Assembly (NCBI RefSeq): GCF_000971985.1
Contig: NZ_LAQQ01000002.1
Span: 186,001-250,000, forward strand
Length of the DNA stretch: 64,000 bases
Reading direction: 5' to 3'
Origin: Paenibacillus dauci
Lineage (GTDB): Bacteria > Bacillota > Bacilli > Paenibacillales > Paenibacillaceae
Positions 35,707 to 45,838 of this stretch are shown in pieces (position 1 is the first letter of the stretch; the number at the start of each line of letters is the position of its first letter). Under the pieces are notes generated by a model. That model made no database searches, was not told where the DNA came from, and saw nothing but the letters and a program-made list of their open reading frames with translations. A program made the position numbers and the translations under genes.

Positions 35707-38451
35707 CTAACGGTCTCCTTTGGGTGAACGTGGAGAGGAGATGCGATTCGAGCGGCGGGAAGATGCGGATGGATAGGAGAGCAGCAGCTGTTCCAGATCT
35801 TCGGAAGAGACCGGTTTGCTGAACAGATAGCCCTGCATTTCATTACAGTGGATTTCCTTGAGCATGTCGACCTGATGTTCGCTTTCGACACCTTCGGCGA
35901 TCACATCCATATTCAGGTTGCGGGCCAGATTAACAATCGTGCTGATAATCATCTGATTGGCCTGACTGCTGCCGATTTTGCTGGTGAATTCACGAGCGAT
36001 TTTTAATTTGTTGATTGGCAGATTCTCCAGATAGGACAGTGAAGAGTAGCCGGTACCAAAATCATCGATAGACAACGACAGTCCCAGCTGGCGAAGTGCG
36101 TGCAGCTTATGAATCACGTCCTGAATATTCGTCATCGCTGTGGACTCGGTCAGCTCCAGCTCCAGATAGCGCGGATCGGCCTGTGTCTCTGCGAGGATAA
36201 GAGCGATTCGCTCCACGATATTATCCTGACGGAACTGCTCCGGGGACAGATTGACGCCGATCGTAATATAACGCCCTTCGTCTTGCCATTTCTTAGCCTG
36301 GGTACAGGCTTCGCGCAGCACCCATTCACCGATCGGTACGATTAGTCCGGTCTTCTCCGCAATCGGGATAAAATCACCCGGCATAATGCGTCCAATCTCG
36401 GGATGTTCCCAGCGAACCAGTGCTTCAACGCCGATCACTTTGCCTTTGCGGGCATCAATCTGCGGCTGGTAATGCAGGAATAGCTCATTGTGATACAAGG
36501 CTTGACTAAGTTCTTTTTCGATCAATAGCTGCTTGGAATACATACGATCCGTATCCCGGTAGAACCGGAAATGGCTTTTACCATTGGCTTTGACCTGATA
36601 CATGGCGATATCTGCCTTTTTCATCAGGGTGACTGGTGTCAGATCATCATGCGGATAGAGAGCAATACCGATACTTGGAGTCGCGATAATCTCATGCCCC
36701 TTGATATAATGCGGCTGGCTCAGGCTGTCCAGAATACGATTCGCTACGCTGGCAGCTTCATCATTGCTGGTAATCTTGCGGATGATCAGGGTAAATTCAT
36801 CCCCGCCCTGGCGTGCAATCACATCCTGCTGCCTTACGCAGTGCTGAAGACGCTGGGCAACCGACCGCAGCAGCTGGTCACCGATATCATGACCGAGCGT
36901 ATCATTGATATTTTTGAACCGATCCAGATCGATGAACATCACGGCAAACATGCTGTTATCCTGCTGGGCCTCCATTACGGACTGGCTTAACGATTCTTCA
37001 AAAGACAGACGATTGGACAGACCGGTCAGCGGATCATGATAAGCGAGGAATTTGATTTTTTCCTCATTCATTTTGTTCTCGGTAATGTCTTTGGCCAGGC
37101 CATAGATACCGACCAGTTCATCCATCACCACAATAGGAATATTGGTCATGCGAATATGGGAATACTCGCCCTTGAGATTGCGAATCGACAAATCATACTG
37201 CTGCGGAATACCCTGGGAGACGATGCGCAGGTGTTCTTCTACAGCATCCACATAATTCTCGGTAACCAGATCACAGCAGTTCGTCCCGATCAGTTCTTCG
37301 ACCTCTGCACCGAGCAGCTGGGCACCCGCTACATTCACACTATCAATCGTGCCATCCAGGCGGAATGAAAAGACTGCATCCGGATGGTATTCAAAAATCG
37401 ACCGGTACCGCTGCTCACTAACTTCCAGCTGTTGAGTCTTCTCATACAGGCTGCGTACCAGCCGCTGATTCTCCAGAATAATCATCAGCTGTCGTGCAAT
37501 AACGAGCAGAATAGCTACACTGGCACCCACCGTTATGGCCAGCCCTCCCTTTGGAAAAAACACCATAAAGGCGAACAGTCCAGCCAGCCCTATATAAGGA
37601 AGCATCAGACGGAAAATATCCGGCACGAGCAGGTGTCTCTCCTGGCATTTCTTGAAAGAAAGTCGAGGTACGGATATGGCACGGCTATGCAGATAGCCTG
37701 CAAAACCAACCAATAGCAGTCCGAGAATAAAGAGCGGATCCGACCAACTGCCTGACGAATAGGTCTCATCCACAGTCATATACAAAAAGATGGTATCGCC
37801 GACAACCTGGGAGAGCAGTCCTGTAAACAGCGTAAGGATGACCGTGTTGGACAAGGTATGACGAATATCAAAATAAATACTCATGGCACCGAATAACAGG
37901 GCCAGGTCACCCAGTGCGTAACCAACAGATAGCATAATGGAAGGAGATAACGGATCAGAGCCCATGGTTGAGATAATCGGTCCAATCAGAAACTCCCAGC
38001 TGAAGGTAGAAATTACCGTCATAATAATGGAAATATCCAGCAGCAGCCGGATCACCGGATAGCCTCTTTTCTCACGGGTTAATTTGTAGATAAATGCGGA
38101 CATATAGAAGATCACTTGTAGAGTGTAGAAAATATCAGAGGGACCGGGGAAAGGAACTTCCAACCCCAGAATGTTCTCATAAAACAGCCAGATCACTTCC
38201 GCGACTAAATAGCTCCAGCAGCCCAGTGCTGCCAGCAGCCAGAACAGACGCTGATGATTGCTGCTTTTTTTCCAGGCGGAGGTTAACCAGAGTGCAGCGA
38301 GCAATGTTCCACCTGTAGACAACAAGTTCCCGCCCCAGGTCTGAATGGATTCATTGGTATTCCAATACGTAATCCAGAAGTAGTAGAAAAAAGTAAAAGC
38401 AATAATAAACATTAAAATCAAAATAGGTTTATACCGCGACAATGTATGCAT
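35707..38451 (-). CDS. Membrane PAS-GGDEF-EAL protein, paralogue A
   Basis: A 914-residue c-di-GMP enzyme. About eight or nine membrane helices (10-320), a PAS domain (about 350-460), GGDEF (about 470-635) and EAL (about 645-900). GGDEF is intact at 549-553 and preceded by the inhibitory site RQQD (540-543). The EAL domain keeps E676 ([11 protein letters not shown]), [23 protein letters not shown] and QGYLFSKP, so phosphodiesterase activity is expected. Which activity dominates cannot be told. It is a paralogue of 51224-53893, with the same domain order, membrane pattern and length. Confidence 0.93.
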   Translation of the reverse strand: MHTLSRYKPILILMFIIAFTFFYYFWITYWNTNESIQTWGGNLLSTGGTLLAALWLTSAWKKSSNHQRLFWLLAALGCWSYLVAEVIWLFYENILGLEVPFPGPSDIFYTLQVIFYMSAFIYKLTREKRGYPVIRLLLDISIIMTVISTFSWEFLIGPIISTMGSDPLSPSIMLSVGYALGDLALLFGAMSIYFDIRHTLSNTVILTLFTGLLSQVVGDTIFLYMTVDETYSSGSWSDPLFILGLLLVGFAGYLHSRAISVPRLSFKKCQERHLLVPDIFRLMLPYIGLAGLFAFMVFFPKGGLAITVGASVAILLVIARQLMIILENQRLVRSLYEKTQQLEVSEQRYRSIFEYHPDAVFSFRLDGTIDSVNVAGAQLLGAEVEELIGTNCCDLVTENYVDAVEEHLRIVSQGIPQQYDLSIRNLKGEYSHIRMTNIPIVVMDELVGIYGLAKDITENKMNEEKIKFLAYHDPLTGLSNRLSFEESLSQSVMEAQQDNSMFAVMFIDLDRFKNINDTLGHDIGDQLLRSVAQRLQHCVRQQDVIARQGGDEFTLIIRKITSNDEAASVANRILDSLSQPHYIKGHEIIATPSIGIALYPHDDLTPVTLMKKADIAMYQVKANGKSHFRFYRDTDRMYSKQLLIEKELSQALYHNELFLHYQPQIDARKGKVIGVEALVRWEHPEIGRIMPGDFIPIAEKTGLIVPIGEWVLREACTQAKKWQDEGRYITIGVNLSPEQFRQDNIVERIALILAETQADPRYLELELTESTAMTNIQDVIHKLHALRQLGLSLSIDDFGTGYSSLSYLENLPINKLKIAREFTSKIGSSQANQMIISTIVNLARNLNMDVIAEGVESEHQVDMLKEIHCNEMQGYLFSKPVSSEDLEQLLLSYPSASSRRSNRISSPRSPKGDR

Positions 38452-38735
38452 TATAATCCCTCTAACTTGCTTATTTTAGTCTATATTACCCAATAGGTAG
38501 ATTTTTGTACCTAGTTAATAAAAATAAATATATAGGTCTAAAGGTAAATAGCTTAGGTAGTTAATATTAAAGGATTTGAAACATAAATGAAATACATAAA
38601 TGAGAATTTTGGGAAAAAAAGTACAGTAAATATGGACATATCAAGGGATTGGAGAAGAAATAGAAGGTGATTTATACTTTTAAAATAGATTAATGGATGA
38701 AAGTGGAAAAATAGGTTTGAAAATGTATGTAAGTA
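38452..38735. promoter_or_regulatory. AT-rich control region upstream of GGDEF-EAL paralogue A with repeated TAGGT boxes
   Basis: TAGGTA (38494-38499) and TACCTA (38508-38513) form an inverted repeat; TAGGT recurs at 38533-38537 and TAGGTA at 38554-38559. The repeats lie 40-110 bp upstream of the start and could be operators. No gene is supported; a 90-residue minus-strand frame in this AT-rich stretch is probably chance. Confidence 0.4.
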
Positions 38736-38791
38736 AAAAGCTCCTTTCTCCATATCACGCATTGGAAATAGCGAGATGTGGAGAAAGGAGG
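38736..38791 (-). terminator. Terminator downstream of the broken DUF4179 gene
   Basis: CTCCTTTCTCCA (38742-38753) pairs perfectly with TGGAGAAAGGAG (38780-38791). On the minus strand the stem is followed by CTTTTT. Confidence 0.75.
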
Positions 38792-38851
38792 GAGTGAGCA
38801 GAAATATGGAAGCAAGCAGGATCAATTATCCTGTTATTTTAGATCAATCGG

Positions 38852-39814
38852 TTACGGCTGCGTGGAGTTAGAGGCGGACAAGGGAATGGTTACATCTACG
38901 GTTTGGTCCGGTTTTTCCTCCGTATAAAAGAGAATATCAACCACTGCGCTGGAATCGGTAAATTGTCTGTATACTTCGATGGATGTGTTGTTACCATCAC
39001 CTACAGCATTAGTGGTCAGCGGCTGTCCAAGGATCTGTTCGCCATTCTGCATCATCGAAGTCTGACTGATTCCGCCAAAATGAGGATCATTGCTCTCAGT
39101 CTGAACATAGAGATGTCCATCCTGGCGATAATACGTCCACTTGACTGGCAGGCCATTAATCATAGTGTGCAGCGATTTGTGCTGCGCTGTAATATCTGGA
39201 AGAGTAACCGATAGATGCTCACCATGATGAGAAGCAATCCCGTGTTGAGCTCTCAAGATCAATGTTGTCCTGTTGCTTATCTCTATCCCCTGTGGACGTT
39301 CAAAGATTAAAGTGAATGATCTTGCAGTATCTCCATGGGTGTCCGGTAATATCTCTGCATACCCTGTCAGAACCTTGCCATCAATCATTAGATTATATTT
39401 GGCAAAAGGCAGTACAGAATCCGGATTGGATTCGTTAAGCTGGAGACGAATCTGGGTAGGCGAGATGACTATATGCGTCAGCTGGATAGTTGTATCACCA
39501 GATTCCAGCGGAATAGATAGCGGCTGCTGGATCGTGTCGCTCTGCATCTTTCGTTTATCCAGTGGTATATCAAAATCCCAGCTGTCTGCAAAACGCTGCA
39601 CTTCCCTGTTGTATTCCAGCTGATAAGATAATCCCTTTTGCTGCAGATCGGCAGGGAGATAATAATCCTGAGCAGTATAATGCCCTTGCTCATCAGGTGC
39701 TCCATAAGTTCCGCTGCGAGAAGGCTGGACGATTTTGCCTTTGGCTGTATAAAGGCGAAGCTGAGGATAACTCCATGTTCTGGCCTCTTCATTTGTAATG
39801 GATAAAGTCGCCCG
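38852..39814 (-). pseudogene. 5'-truncated remnant of a DUF4179-type anti-sigma-like protein
   Basis: The frame is open for 320 codons from just after a TAA (39815-39817) but has no usable start near its beginning. The first internal start (GTG, 39601) would omit about 70 residues that clearly belong to the same protein: TLSITNEEARTWSYPQLRLYTAKGKIV...YYLPADLQQKG. The rest (SWDFDIPLDKRK, THIVISPTQIRLQL) reads like the extracytoplasmic C-terminal domains of DUF4179 anti-sigma factors such as the one at 10845. The N-terminal sigma-binding part and membrane helix are gone. It still keeps a terminator downstream. Confidence 0.7.
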
Positions 39815-39881
39815 TTAACTATACACGCTATATCCAACATGGATAAAGCTAAGTGGCTCGTTGTTTATAAAGGGGAAGCTT

Positions 39882-40994
39882 ATGAGAAAATGGTTGATAG
39901 TCCTTATTAGTATGATATGTCTAAGTGGTTGCCATGCTGCAGGGACAGCGCCAGAACGAAATGCTACAAACTTAACAGCGTCACCTCTCCATACAGGTCA
40001 GCCTCTCATTGCAGAAGGTCATACCTACACCTGGACATTATTTCACGGAGAGAATGACAGTGAATCTCTTGATTACATCAGTAATTTGGAAGATTCATCA
40101 GGAAATAGTTACGTCCGCATTAATGATATTATTCATGTTTTGTATTTGCATGAACATGAGAATTACCCGGAGTATGAGCTTTACCTTGGGAGAATAAGCG
40201 ATGATGGCGGTAAAATAGCACTTATTAGGGAAGGAACAGAGCTAAATCATCTGGTTGTCAAGATTTTCGATTTGACTACAATGCGTAAAATCAACGAATT
40301 CAATCTTAAAAAGGCAGACATCGTAATTTCTCCTAATCTGCAAACTTACGTGTACACTGTTCAAGATACAACTGATGACGGTATATATCAGTTTGATGTA
40401 GTAAATAAAACTCTAAAAAAGCTGGATAAAGATATGAATGATGCAAACCTTTATGATCTTTATCCTTATAACAAACCAGCTGCCGAAATTCAGGATTATA
40501 ATGTAATGAAGCGTATGGGAATTGACTTTACGCCAGTTGAAACTTTTCAGAGTACAGTCAATCTAATGCAGTACAGGCAGAACATTCCGATAACTAAAAT
40601 TAAAGCTTCCTCCAGTCTGCATAGTCAATCAGGACATTCCTATGGACCTGAACACCTTATTGATGGCGATATGCGAACAGGCTGGTGTGAAAGAGCAAAA
40701 GGTGACGGAGTGGGAGAGTCCATTACGATTAAGTTTGGCAAAAAACAGACTATTAGCGGAATGGAACTTATTACTGGTCTGGCTACTTCGGAGAAAACAT
40801 ATATAGCAAACAATCGTGTGAAGAAGCTGAAACTTCAATTTTCGGACGGTCATATACTGATGCTGGATACCTACTTTATAGAGCAGTATTTCGATGCCCC
40901 TATTATAGCTTCCTCTATACAGATAACAATTCTCGAAGTCGATCCCGGCAAGAAATATCATGATATTTGTATGACCGGATTAAGATTTTTCTAG
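39882..40994 (+). CDS. Predicted lipoprotein with C-terminal discoidin-like/NADase-type glycan-binding domain
   Basis: A 370-residue protein with a lipoprotein signal (lipobox CLSGC). The middle part (about 40-220) is a beta-rich domain I do not recognise. The C-terminal 130 residues (SSLHSQSGHSYGPEHLIDG, then TGWCERAKGDGVGESI, IKFGKK, ISGMELITG, NRVKKLKLQFSDG) match the layout of the jelly-roll glycan-binding domain found with bacterial NADases and in many Firmicute surface proteins. ATG 39882 has AAGGGG. Codons are more AT-rich than the neighbours, which suggests more recent acquisition. It abuts the broken gene upstream. Confidence 0.75.
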   Translation: MRKWLIVLISMICLSGCHAAGTAPERNATNLTASPLHTGQPLIAEGHTYTWTLFHGENDSESLDYISNLEDSSGNSYVRINDIIHVLYLHEHENYPEYELYLGRISDDGGKIALIREGTELNHLVVKIFDLTTMRKINEFNLKKADIVISPNLQTYVYTVQDTTDDGIYQFDVVNKTLKKLDKDMNDANLYDLYPYNKPAAEIQDYNVMKRMGIDFTPVETFQSTVNLMQYRQNIPITKIKASSSLHSQSGHSYGPEHLIDGDMRTGWCERAKGDGVGESITIKFGKKQTISGMELITGLATSEKTYIANNRVKKLKLQFSDGHILMLDTYFIEQYFDAPIIASSIQITILEVDPGKKYHDICMTGLRFF

Positions 40995-41252
40995 AAAAGA
41001 AGGGGAATATGCATTCAGTGGAAAAAGCAATAATACAAATCTATTTCTGAATAACGGATGATCCTCCATTTAATGTAATTCCAAGCAGTGATCAACAAAA
41101 TCCCATAATGAAAATAACAAAAAAATCGTTAAAATCGCTTCTTTCCCCTTACAAAACTATAGTATTTCCTAACATTGGATTGTATAATCGTACAGAACGT
41201 ACATATTATTCAGTCACGTATGTTATTTTATAATTGAAAGTGGGGTTAGAGG
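40995..41252 (+). promoter_or_regulatory. AT-rich leader of the ECF transporter operon
   Basis: A consensus -10 TATAAT (about 41185-41190) is visible, with no good -35. Several CGTAC/ACGTA steps lie between it and the start. No known riboswitch fold recognised. Confidence 0.4.
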
Positions 41253-41813
41253 ATGGCAAGAACAAACGGGCTATCCGTAAAAACAATCGTAGCAATCGGT
41301 ATCGGTTCTGCATTGTTTATCATTTTGGGGCGGTTTGGTTCTATTCCAACAGGTATACCCAATACAAATATTGAGACAACTTACGCGTTATTGGCTTTGT
41401 TTGCGTTGTTATACGGACCGATTGCCGGTCTATTGATCGGACTGATCGGACATACGCTCAAGGATGCCATTTTCTACGGACAGCCATGGTTCAGCTGGGT
41501 CATCGCTTCCGCTGTAGTAGGGCTTCTGATTGGCTTGATGACAAGACGTATCCATATTCATGACGGAGAATTCGGCAAAGGCGGCATCCTGCGTTTTAAT
41601 CTCGCCCAGATCGTAGCCAATATCATTGCATGGATCGTCGTGGCTCCTGTATTGGATATTCTGATCTATTCCGAGCCAGCGAGCAAAGTATTCACACAAG
41701 GTGTGGTCGCTGCTATCTCTAACATCGTGACTGTAGCCGTTCTCGGTACACTGCTGGCGATCGCTTATTCCAAAACACGCACCAAGCGCGGCAGTCTTTC
41801 ACGCGAAGCTTAA
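41253..41813 (+). CDS. ECF transporter S component, UPF0397 family
   Basis: A 186-residue membrane protein with about five or six helices. The opening [31 protein letters not shown] and the segment [33 protein letters not shown] are typical of UPF0397. It captures the substrate and is driven by the ATPase and T subunits that follow. In lactic acid bacteria a related S component has been proposed to be methionine-regulated, but the substrate is not established. A terminator hairpin lies between this gene and the ATPase gene. Confidence 0.88.
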   Translation: MARTNGLSVKTIVAIGIGSALFIILGRFGSIPTGIPNTNIETTYALLALFALLYGPIAGLLIGLIGHTLKDAIFYGQPWFSWVIASAVVGLLIGLMTRRIHIHDGEFGKGGILRFNLAQIVANIIAWIVVAPVLDILIYSEPASKVFTQGVVAAISNIVTVAVLGTLLAIAYSKTRTKRGSLSREA

Positions 41814-41839
41814 TCGTATATACGAATTACACAGTTCAG

Positions 41840-41863
41840 GCCGGTGAGTCTCACCGGCTTTTT
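41840..41863 (+). terminator. Intra-operon intrinsic terminator after the S-component gene
   Basis: GCCGGTG / CACCGGC with a short loop and five T, between the S gene (stop 41813) and the ATPase gene (41896). It is probably partial. Confidence 0.75.
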
Positions 41864-41895
41864 CTATTGAACAGGGACAGGAAGGAAGGGCAAAC

Positions 41896-43602
41896 ATGAG
41901 AAAACCTGTAATACAATTTCAGGACTTCAGCTTTCAGTACAGGGCTCAATCGGAGCCCACACTTCATCATATTAACCTGACCATCTATGAAGGGGAGAAA
42001 GTGCTCATCGTAGGTCCGTCCGGTTCGGGTAAGAGTACATTGTCCCACTGCATGAACGGACTAATCCCGTTCTTTTATCAGGGGGAGATCAGCGGATCGC
42101 TGCAGATTGGCGGACAGGAGTCACGCGAACTGGGCATCGCCGAATTATCCGATCGTGTAGGAACGGTGCTGCAGGACCCGGACGGACAGTTCGTCGGGCT
42201 GACGGTTGCCGAGGATATTGCCTTTAAGCTGGAAAACGATACCGTACCGCAGGCAGAGATGATCCGGCGGGTAACCGGAGCTGCCGAGACAGTGGAATTC
42301 GCTGCTTTTCTGGAGGCATCGCCGCACTCTCTCTCTGGTGGGCAAAAGCAGAAAACGACGCTCGCCGGGGTGTTGGTGAGCGAAGCGGACATCCTGCTGT
42401 TTGACGAGCCGCTGGCCAGTCTGGACCCGTATACCGGTCGTATGACCGTCGATCTGATCGATCGTATTCACCGGGAAACCGGGCGTACTGTGGTCATTAT
42501 CGAGCACCGGCTGGAAGATATGCTACACCGTCATGTAGACCGGATCGTTGTCGTCAATGACGGCAGAATCGCTGCGGATATGACACCTGCCGAGCTGCTC
42601 TGCTCGGGGCTGCTGCGCGAGACGGGTATCCGGGAACCTCTTTATCTGAATGCACTCCGTTATGCCGGCTGTACCATTACACCGGAGATGCAGCCGCAGC
42701 ATATTGACAGCATCCAGCTGGATACATGCATTCCTGTGCTAAATGAATGGTATGACAGGCAGCAAGGAGATGTGTCTGTCTCTGCTGCCGAACCGGTCTT
42801 GGAGCTGCAAAATGTATCGTTTGGCTACAGTAAAAGCAGTCCTGTACTGCATGATGTCTCCCTCACGGTTCGACAGGGCGAGATGATCTGTATTGCTGGA
42901 CGCAACGGAGCCGGCAAATCCACCATTTCCAAGCTGATCTGCGGATTCTATCGCCCCACTTCCGGGCAGATTCTGCTGAATGGACGTAATCTGGCCAAGG
43001 ATACGATCAAGGAACGGGCGGATAAAATCGGTTTTGTGATGCAGAATCCGAATCATATGCTGTCCAAGCCGCTGATTTATGACGAGGTGGCACTGGGACT
43101 ACGTACGCGCGGTGTACCGGAAGAAGAAATCCAACAGCGCGTCCATGATGTGCTGCAGGTATGCGGACTGTATCCGTTCCGCAGCTGGCCAGTCTCTGCG
43201 CTGAGCTATGGACAGAAAAAACGTGTGACCATCGCTTCTATCCTCGTGCTGCGGCCGGAGATTCTGATCCTGGATGAACCGACCGCCGGACAGGATTATC
43301 GCCATTACAATGAAATGATGGAGTTCCTGATGGAACTGAATGCGCAGGGAATCACCATTATGATGATTACCCATGATATGTATCTGATGATGGAATATGG
43401 ACAGCGTACGATTGTACTGTCCGAAGGACGCAAGATTGCAGATGATATACCTGCACGTGTACTGAGCGATGAAGCCATCGTAGCGGCTGCCCATCTCAAA
43501 ACGACCTCACTGCATGAACTCGCCCAGCGCTCCGGTGTCGGCGAACCGTCCGAGCTGGTGAGCCGATTTATCGCATATGACAGGGGGACACGGCAGGCAT
43601 GA
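41896..43602 (+). CDS. ECF transporter duplicated ATPase subunit
   Basis: A 568-residue protein with two fused ABC domains. First: Walker A GPSGSGKST (40-48), signature LSGGQKQK, Walker B ILLFDEPLASLD. Second: Walker A GRNGAGKST, signature LSYGQKKR, Walker B ILILDEPTAGQD. This YkoD-like fusion replaces separate EcfA and EcfA' subunits. It overlaps the T-component start as ATGA. A ribosome site GGAAGG precedes the ATG. Confidence 0.95.
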   Translation: MRKPVIQFQDFSFQYRAQSEPTLHHINLTIYEGEKVLIVGPSGSGKSTLSHCMNGLIPFFYQGEISGSLQIGGQESRELGIAELSDRVGTVLQDPDGQFVGLTVAEDIAFKLENDTVPQAEMIRRVTGAAETVEFAAFLEASPHSLSGGQKQKTTLAGVLVSEADILLFDEPLASLDPYTGRMTVDLIDRIHRETGRTVVIIEHRLEDMLHRHVDRIVVVNDGRIAADMTPAELLCSGLLRETGIREPLYLNALRYAGCTITPEMQPQHIDSIQLDTCIPVLNEWYDRQQGDVSVSAAEPVLELQNVSFGYSKSSPVLHDVSLTVRQGEMICIAGRNGAGKSTISKLICGFYRPTSGQILLNGRNLAKDTIKERADKIGFVMQNPNHMLSKPLIYDEVALGLRTRGVPEEEIQQRVHDVLQVCGLYPFRSWPVSALSYGQKKRVTIASILVLRPEILILDEPTAGQDYRHYNEMMEFLMELNAQGITIMMITHDMYLMMEYGQRTIVLSEGRKIADDIPARVLSDEAIVAAAHLKTTSLHELAQRSGVGEPSELVSRFIAYDRGTRQA

Positions 43603-44429
43603 GTACACAGATGTTATCCTATACGAATCTGAATACGCCGATTCACCGTCTCACCGGTGTGACCAAGCTGATTTTCTTTATTCTTTGGGCGCTGACCGCG
43701 ATGATTATTTACGATACCCGCTGCCTGCTGGTAATGCTGGTGCTGAGTCTGGTTATTTTCCGGATGTCCCGTGTGCCGTTCCAGCAGTATTCCTTTGTGC
43801 TGTATCTGATCCTGGTATTCTTTGCGATCAATCAGATAGCGATCTTCCTGTTCTCGCCGCTGTATGGGGTGGAGTTGTACGGCTCGCAGCATGATATTGT
43901 TCATATTGCCGGACGGTATACACTGACCTGGGAGCAGCTGTTTTACCAGTTCAATGTCGCCCTCAAATATGCGGTTGTGATCCCGATTGCTCTGCTGTTC
44001 CTGCTGGTGACCGACCCAAGCGAGTTCGCTTCATCGCTGAACCGGATCGGGGTCAGTTACAAAATTGCCTATTCGGTGGCAATCGCGCTGCGGTATATTC
44101 CGGATGTGCAGCAGGATTTTCAGAATATTGCGTTCTCTGCCCAGGCGCGTGGTATCGATATTTCGCGCAAGGAGAAGCTGGGTAAACGCCTCAAAAATGT
44201 AGTATCGATCCTGATGCCGCTGATCCTGACCAGTGTGGATCGCATCGAGAAGATCAGCACAGCGATGGAGCTGCGCGGATTTGGACGCAAAAACAAACGT
44301 ACCTGGTACAAGAGTCGTCCTTTCCAAAAAGGGGATTATATGGCGCTGACGCTGGTGATCGTGGTGGCAGTTGTGAGCTTTGCGGTTACTTTTGCAGACG
44401 GATCGAGATTTTATAATATTTTTCAGTAA
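43599..44429 (+). CDS. ECF transporter T (transmembrane coupling) component
   Basis: A 276-residue protein of the EcfT/CbiQ family with about five helices and two cytosolic coupling motifs: ARGIDISRKEKLG (A-R-G) and AMELRGFGRKNKRT (A-x-x-x-R-G). It couples ATP hydrolysis to S-component movement. It is translationally coupled to the ATPase gene, and the transcript ends at the strong hairpin at 44641-44683. Confidence 0.93.
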   Translation: MSTQMLSYTNLNTPIHRLTGVTKLIFFILWALTAMIIYDTRCLLVMLVLSLVIFRMSRVPFQQYSFVLYLILVFFAINQIAIFLFSPLYGVELYGSQHDIVHIAGRYTLTWEQLFYQFNVALKYAVVIPIALLFLLVTDPSEFASSLNRIGVSYKIAYSVAIALRYIPDVQQDFQNIAFSAQARGIDISRKEKLGKRLKNVVSILMPLILTSVDRIEKISTAMELRGFGRKNKRTWYKSRPFQKGDYMALTLVIVVAVVSFAVTFADGSRFYNIFQ

Positions 44430-44733
44430 AGAGTAGATAATGGACGATCGACATACCCATATGAAGCAGCTGGAGTAGGATGATAATCCTGTCGCAGGAT
44501 TGAATGGAGATAGCAGTCATCAGGTTATCAAAAGCAAGTTGTTAAAAAAGATGTACAACTCGCTCCAGATATACAGCTTATTCCAGATGTATGTCATTAC
44601 CCATCTATCCTTATAAACAGAAATAACTATTCACTCGAGAAAAAACAAGCCAGCCGTCATCAATAAACGGCTGGCTTGTTTTTCTATATTAAAGAATCAA
44701 AGCAATATTCGTTATGCCGATGCTGTATCCTGC
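44430..44733. other. Intergenic region between ECF operon and alpha/beta hydrolase
   Basis: It contains a small hairpin AATCCTG / CAGGATT (44485-44501) without a T-run, and the terminator below. No gene seen. Confidence 0.4.
44641..44683. terminator. Bidirectional terminator after the ECF operon
   Basis: AAAACAAGCCAGCCGT pairs with ACGGCTGGCTTGTTTT, 16 bp, with A and T runs on the flanks. Confidence 0.92.
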
Positions 44734-45588
44734 CTAGAGGTTCTGGCTGGCCGGACGCGGAATCTGGTTGGCAGCAGCCATCTGGTTCAGGAACAGCAGC
44801 AGTTCTTTGTTGAACTTGTCCATTTCGTCGAACATCATCGCATGTCCACTGTGTTCAAACAGTACCACACGTGCATCCGTGATCGATTCACTGAGCAGCT
44901 GAGCCAGGTCCGGGGGACAGATTTTGTCCTTGGTTCCGTGGAAAATGACGGTTGGAACCGTCACCGCAGACAGATCGCCGCGCAGATCTTCATCGCGCAG
45001 AGCGATAGCAGCTTTGATTGTAGCGTGATGGGAAGCCTGGAGGCAGAGAGATTCCAGCCATACCATCATGCCGGCTTTGGTTTTGGAATGAGTGAAATCC
45101 AGACCAAATTTGCCAAGCATTTTCGGGCGGTCTTGGTACGTTGCCTCGATCAGATTCGAAGTCACATCGTCCGGGTCCATGCCGTGGTCAAAGTCTTCCC
45201 GTTTGGTAAATACAGGTGCAGCTGCACCCATCAGAGCCAGCTGGGCGATTCCGTGTCCCTGGTGACGGGCCATATAGCGAATAGCGACCGCGCCTCCCAT
45301 GGAGAATCCGACCAATACAGCATTTTCGAGCTGTAGTTCGTCGATGACTGCTCGCAGATCATCTGCCATTCGGTCGTACGTATAACCTTCCCACGGTGCA
45401 TCCGATTTACCAAAGCCGCGGAAGTCAATTCCGATACAACGATATCCATCCAGTGGCAATCTGGAGAACTGATATTCAAACATTAGATGATTCGAGGGCC
45501 AGCCGTGCAGGAAAATGACTGGAATGCCTTCACCAAGGTCTTGTACAAAAAGTTTTACGCCGTCTTCTACCTGAATATATTTGCCCAT
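44734..45588 (-). CDS. Alpha/beta hydrolase (cofactor-free peroxidase/esterase-like)
   Basis: A 284-residue alpha/beta hydrolase. It shows FLHGWPSNH (oxyanion region), nucleophile elbow GFSMGG, VPTVIFHGTKDKICPP (acid), and FEHSGHAMM (catalytic His). The HGWP and GFSMGG pattern is common in non-heme chloroperoxidase-like esterases, but the substrate is unknown. ATG 45588 has GGAGG; an earlier ATG at 45603 overlaps that site. Single gene. Confidence 0.9.
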   Translation of the reverse strand: MGKYIQVEDGVKLFVQDLGEGIPVIFLHGWPSNHLMFEYQFSRLPLDGYRCIGIDFRGFGKSDAPWEGYTYDRMADDLRAVIDELQLENAVLVGFSMGGAVAIRYMARHQGHGIAQLALMGAAAPVFTKREDFDHGMDPDDVTSNLIEATYQDRPKMLGKFGLDFTHSKTKAGMMVWLESLCLQASHHATIKAAIALRDEDLRGDLSAVTVPTVIFHGTKDKICPPDLAQLLSESITDARVVLFEHSGHAMMFDEMDKFNKELLLFLNQMAAANQIPRPASQNL

Positions 45589-45774
45589 ACGTATTGCCTC
45601 CATGTCTGAATGTTTTACCGTCGCAGTGCCAAACTGTATACGAATTATATGAAAATGTAAGCGAATTACATTTCTCTTTTAACGGTTGTGTATACATTAA
45701 ACACTTTAGTTGCTAAGCAAACGATGAGGAGAAATAAATAGAGACAGAGATTTGCTATACAGTAATTTGATCAT

Positions 45775-45816
45775 AAAAAAGGTACTTCTTCTCTGGACTG
45801 AAGAAGTACCTTTTTA
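45775..45816 (-). terminator. Terminator of the L7/L12-like gene
   Basis: AAAAAGGTACTTCTTC pairs with GAAGAAGTACCTTTTT. It is symmetric and lies about 20 bases after the stop at 45839. Confidence 0.88.
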
Positions 45817-45838
45817 GCATTCCAGACTGATCGAAAGC

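Noticed and set aside
38494-38559. Possible short CRISPR-like or tandem repeat array
   Set aside because: The repeated unit is only 5-6 bases with irregular spacing; no spacers and no cas genes.
38553-38825. 90-residue minus-strand hydrophobic frame
   Set aside because: It lies in very AT-rich DNA, spans the 38736-38791 terminator hairpin, and its composition (Phe, Leu, Ser) is what AT-rich noise gives.
39478-39840. 120-residue minus-strand frame with ATG
   Set aside because: It is in a different frame from the continuous DUF4179-like remnant that occupies the same bases and reads as protein.
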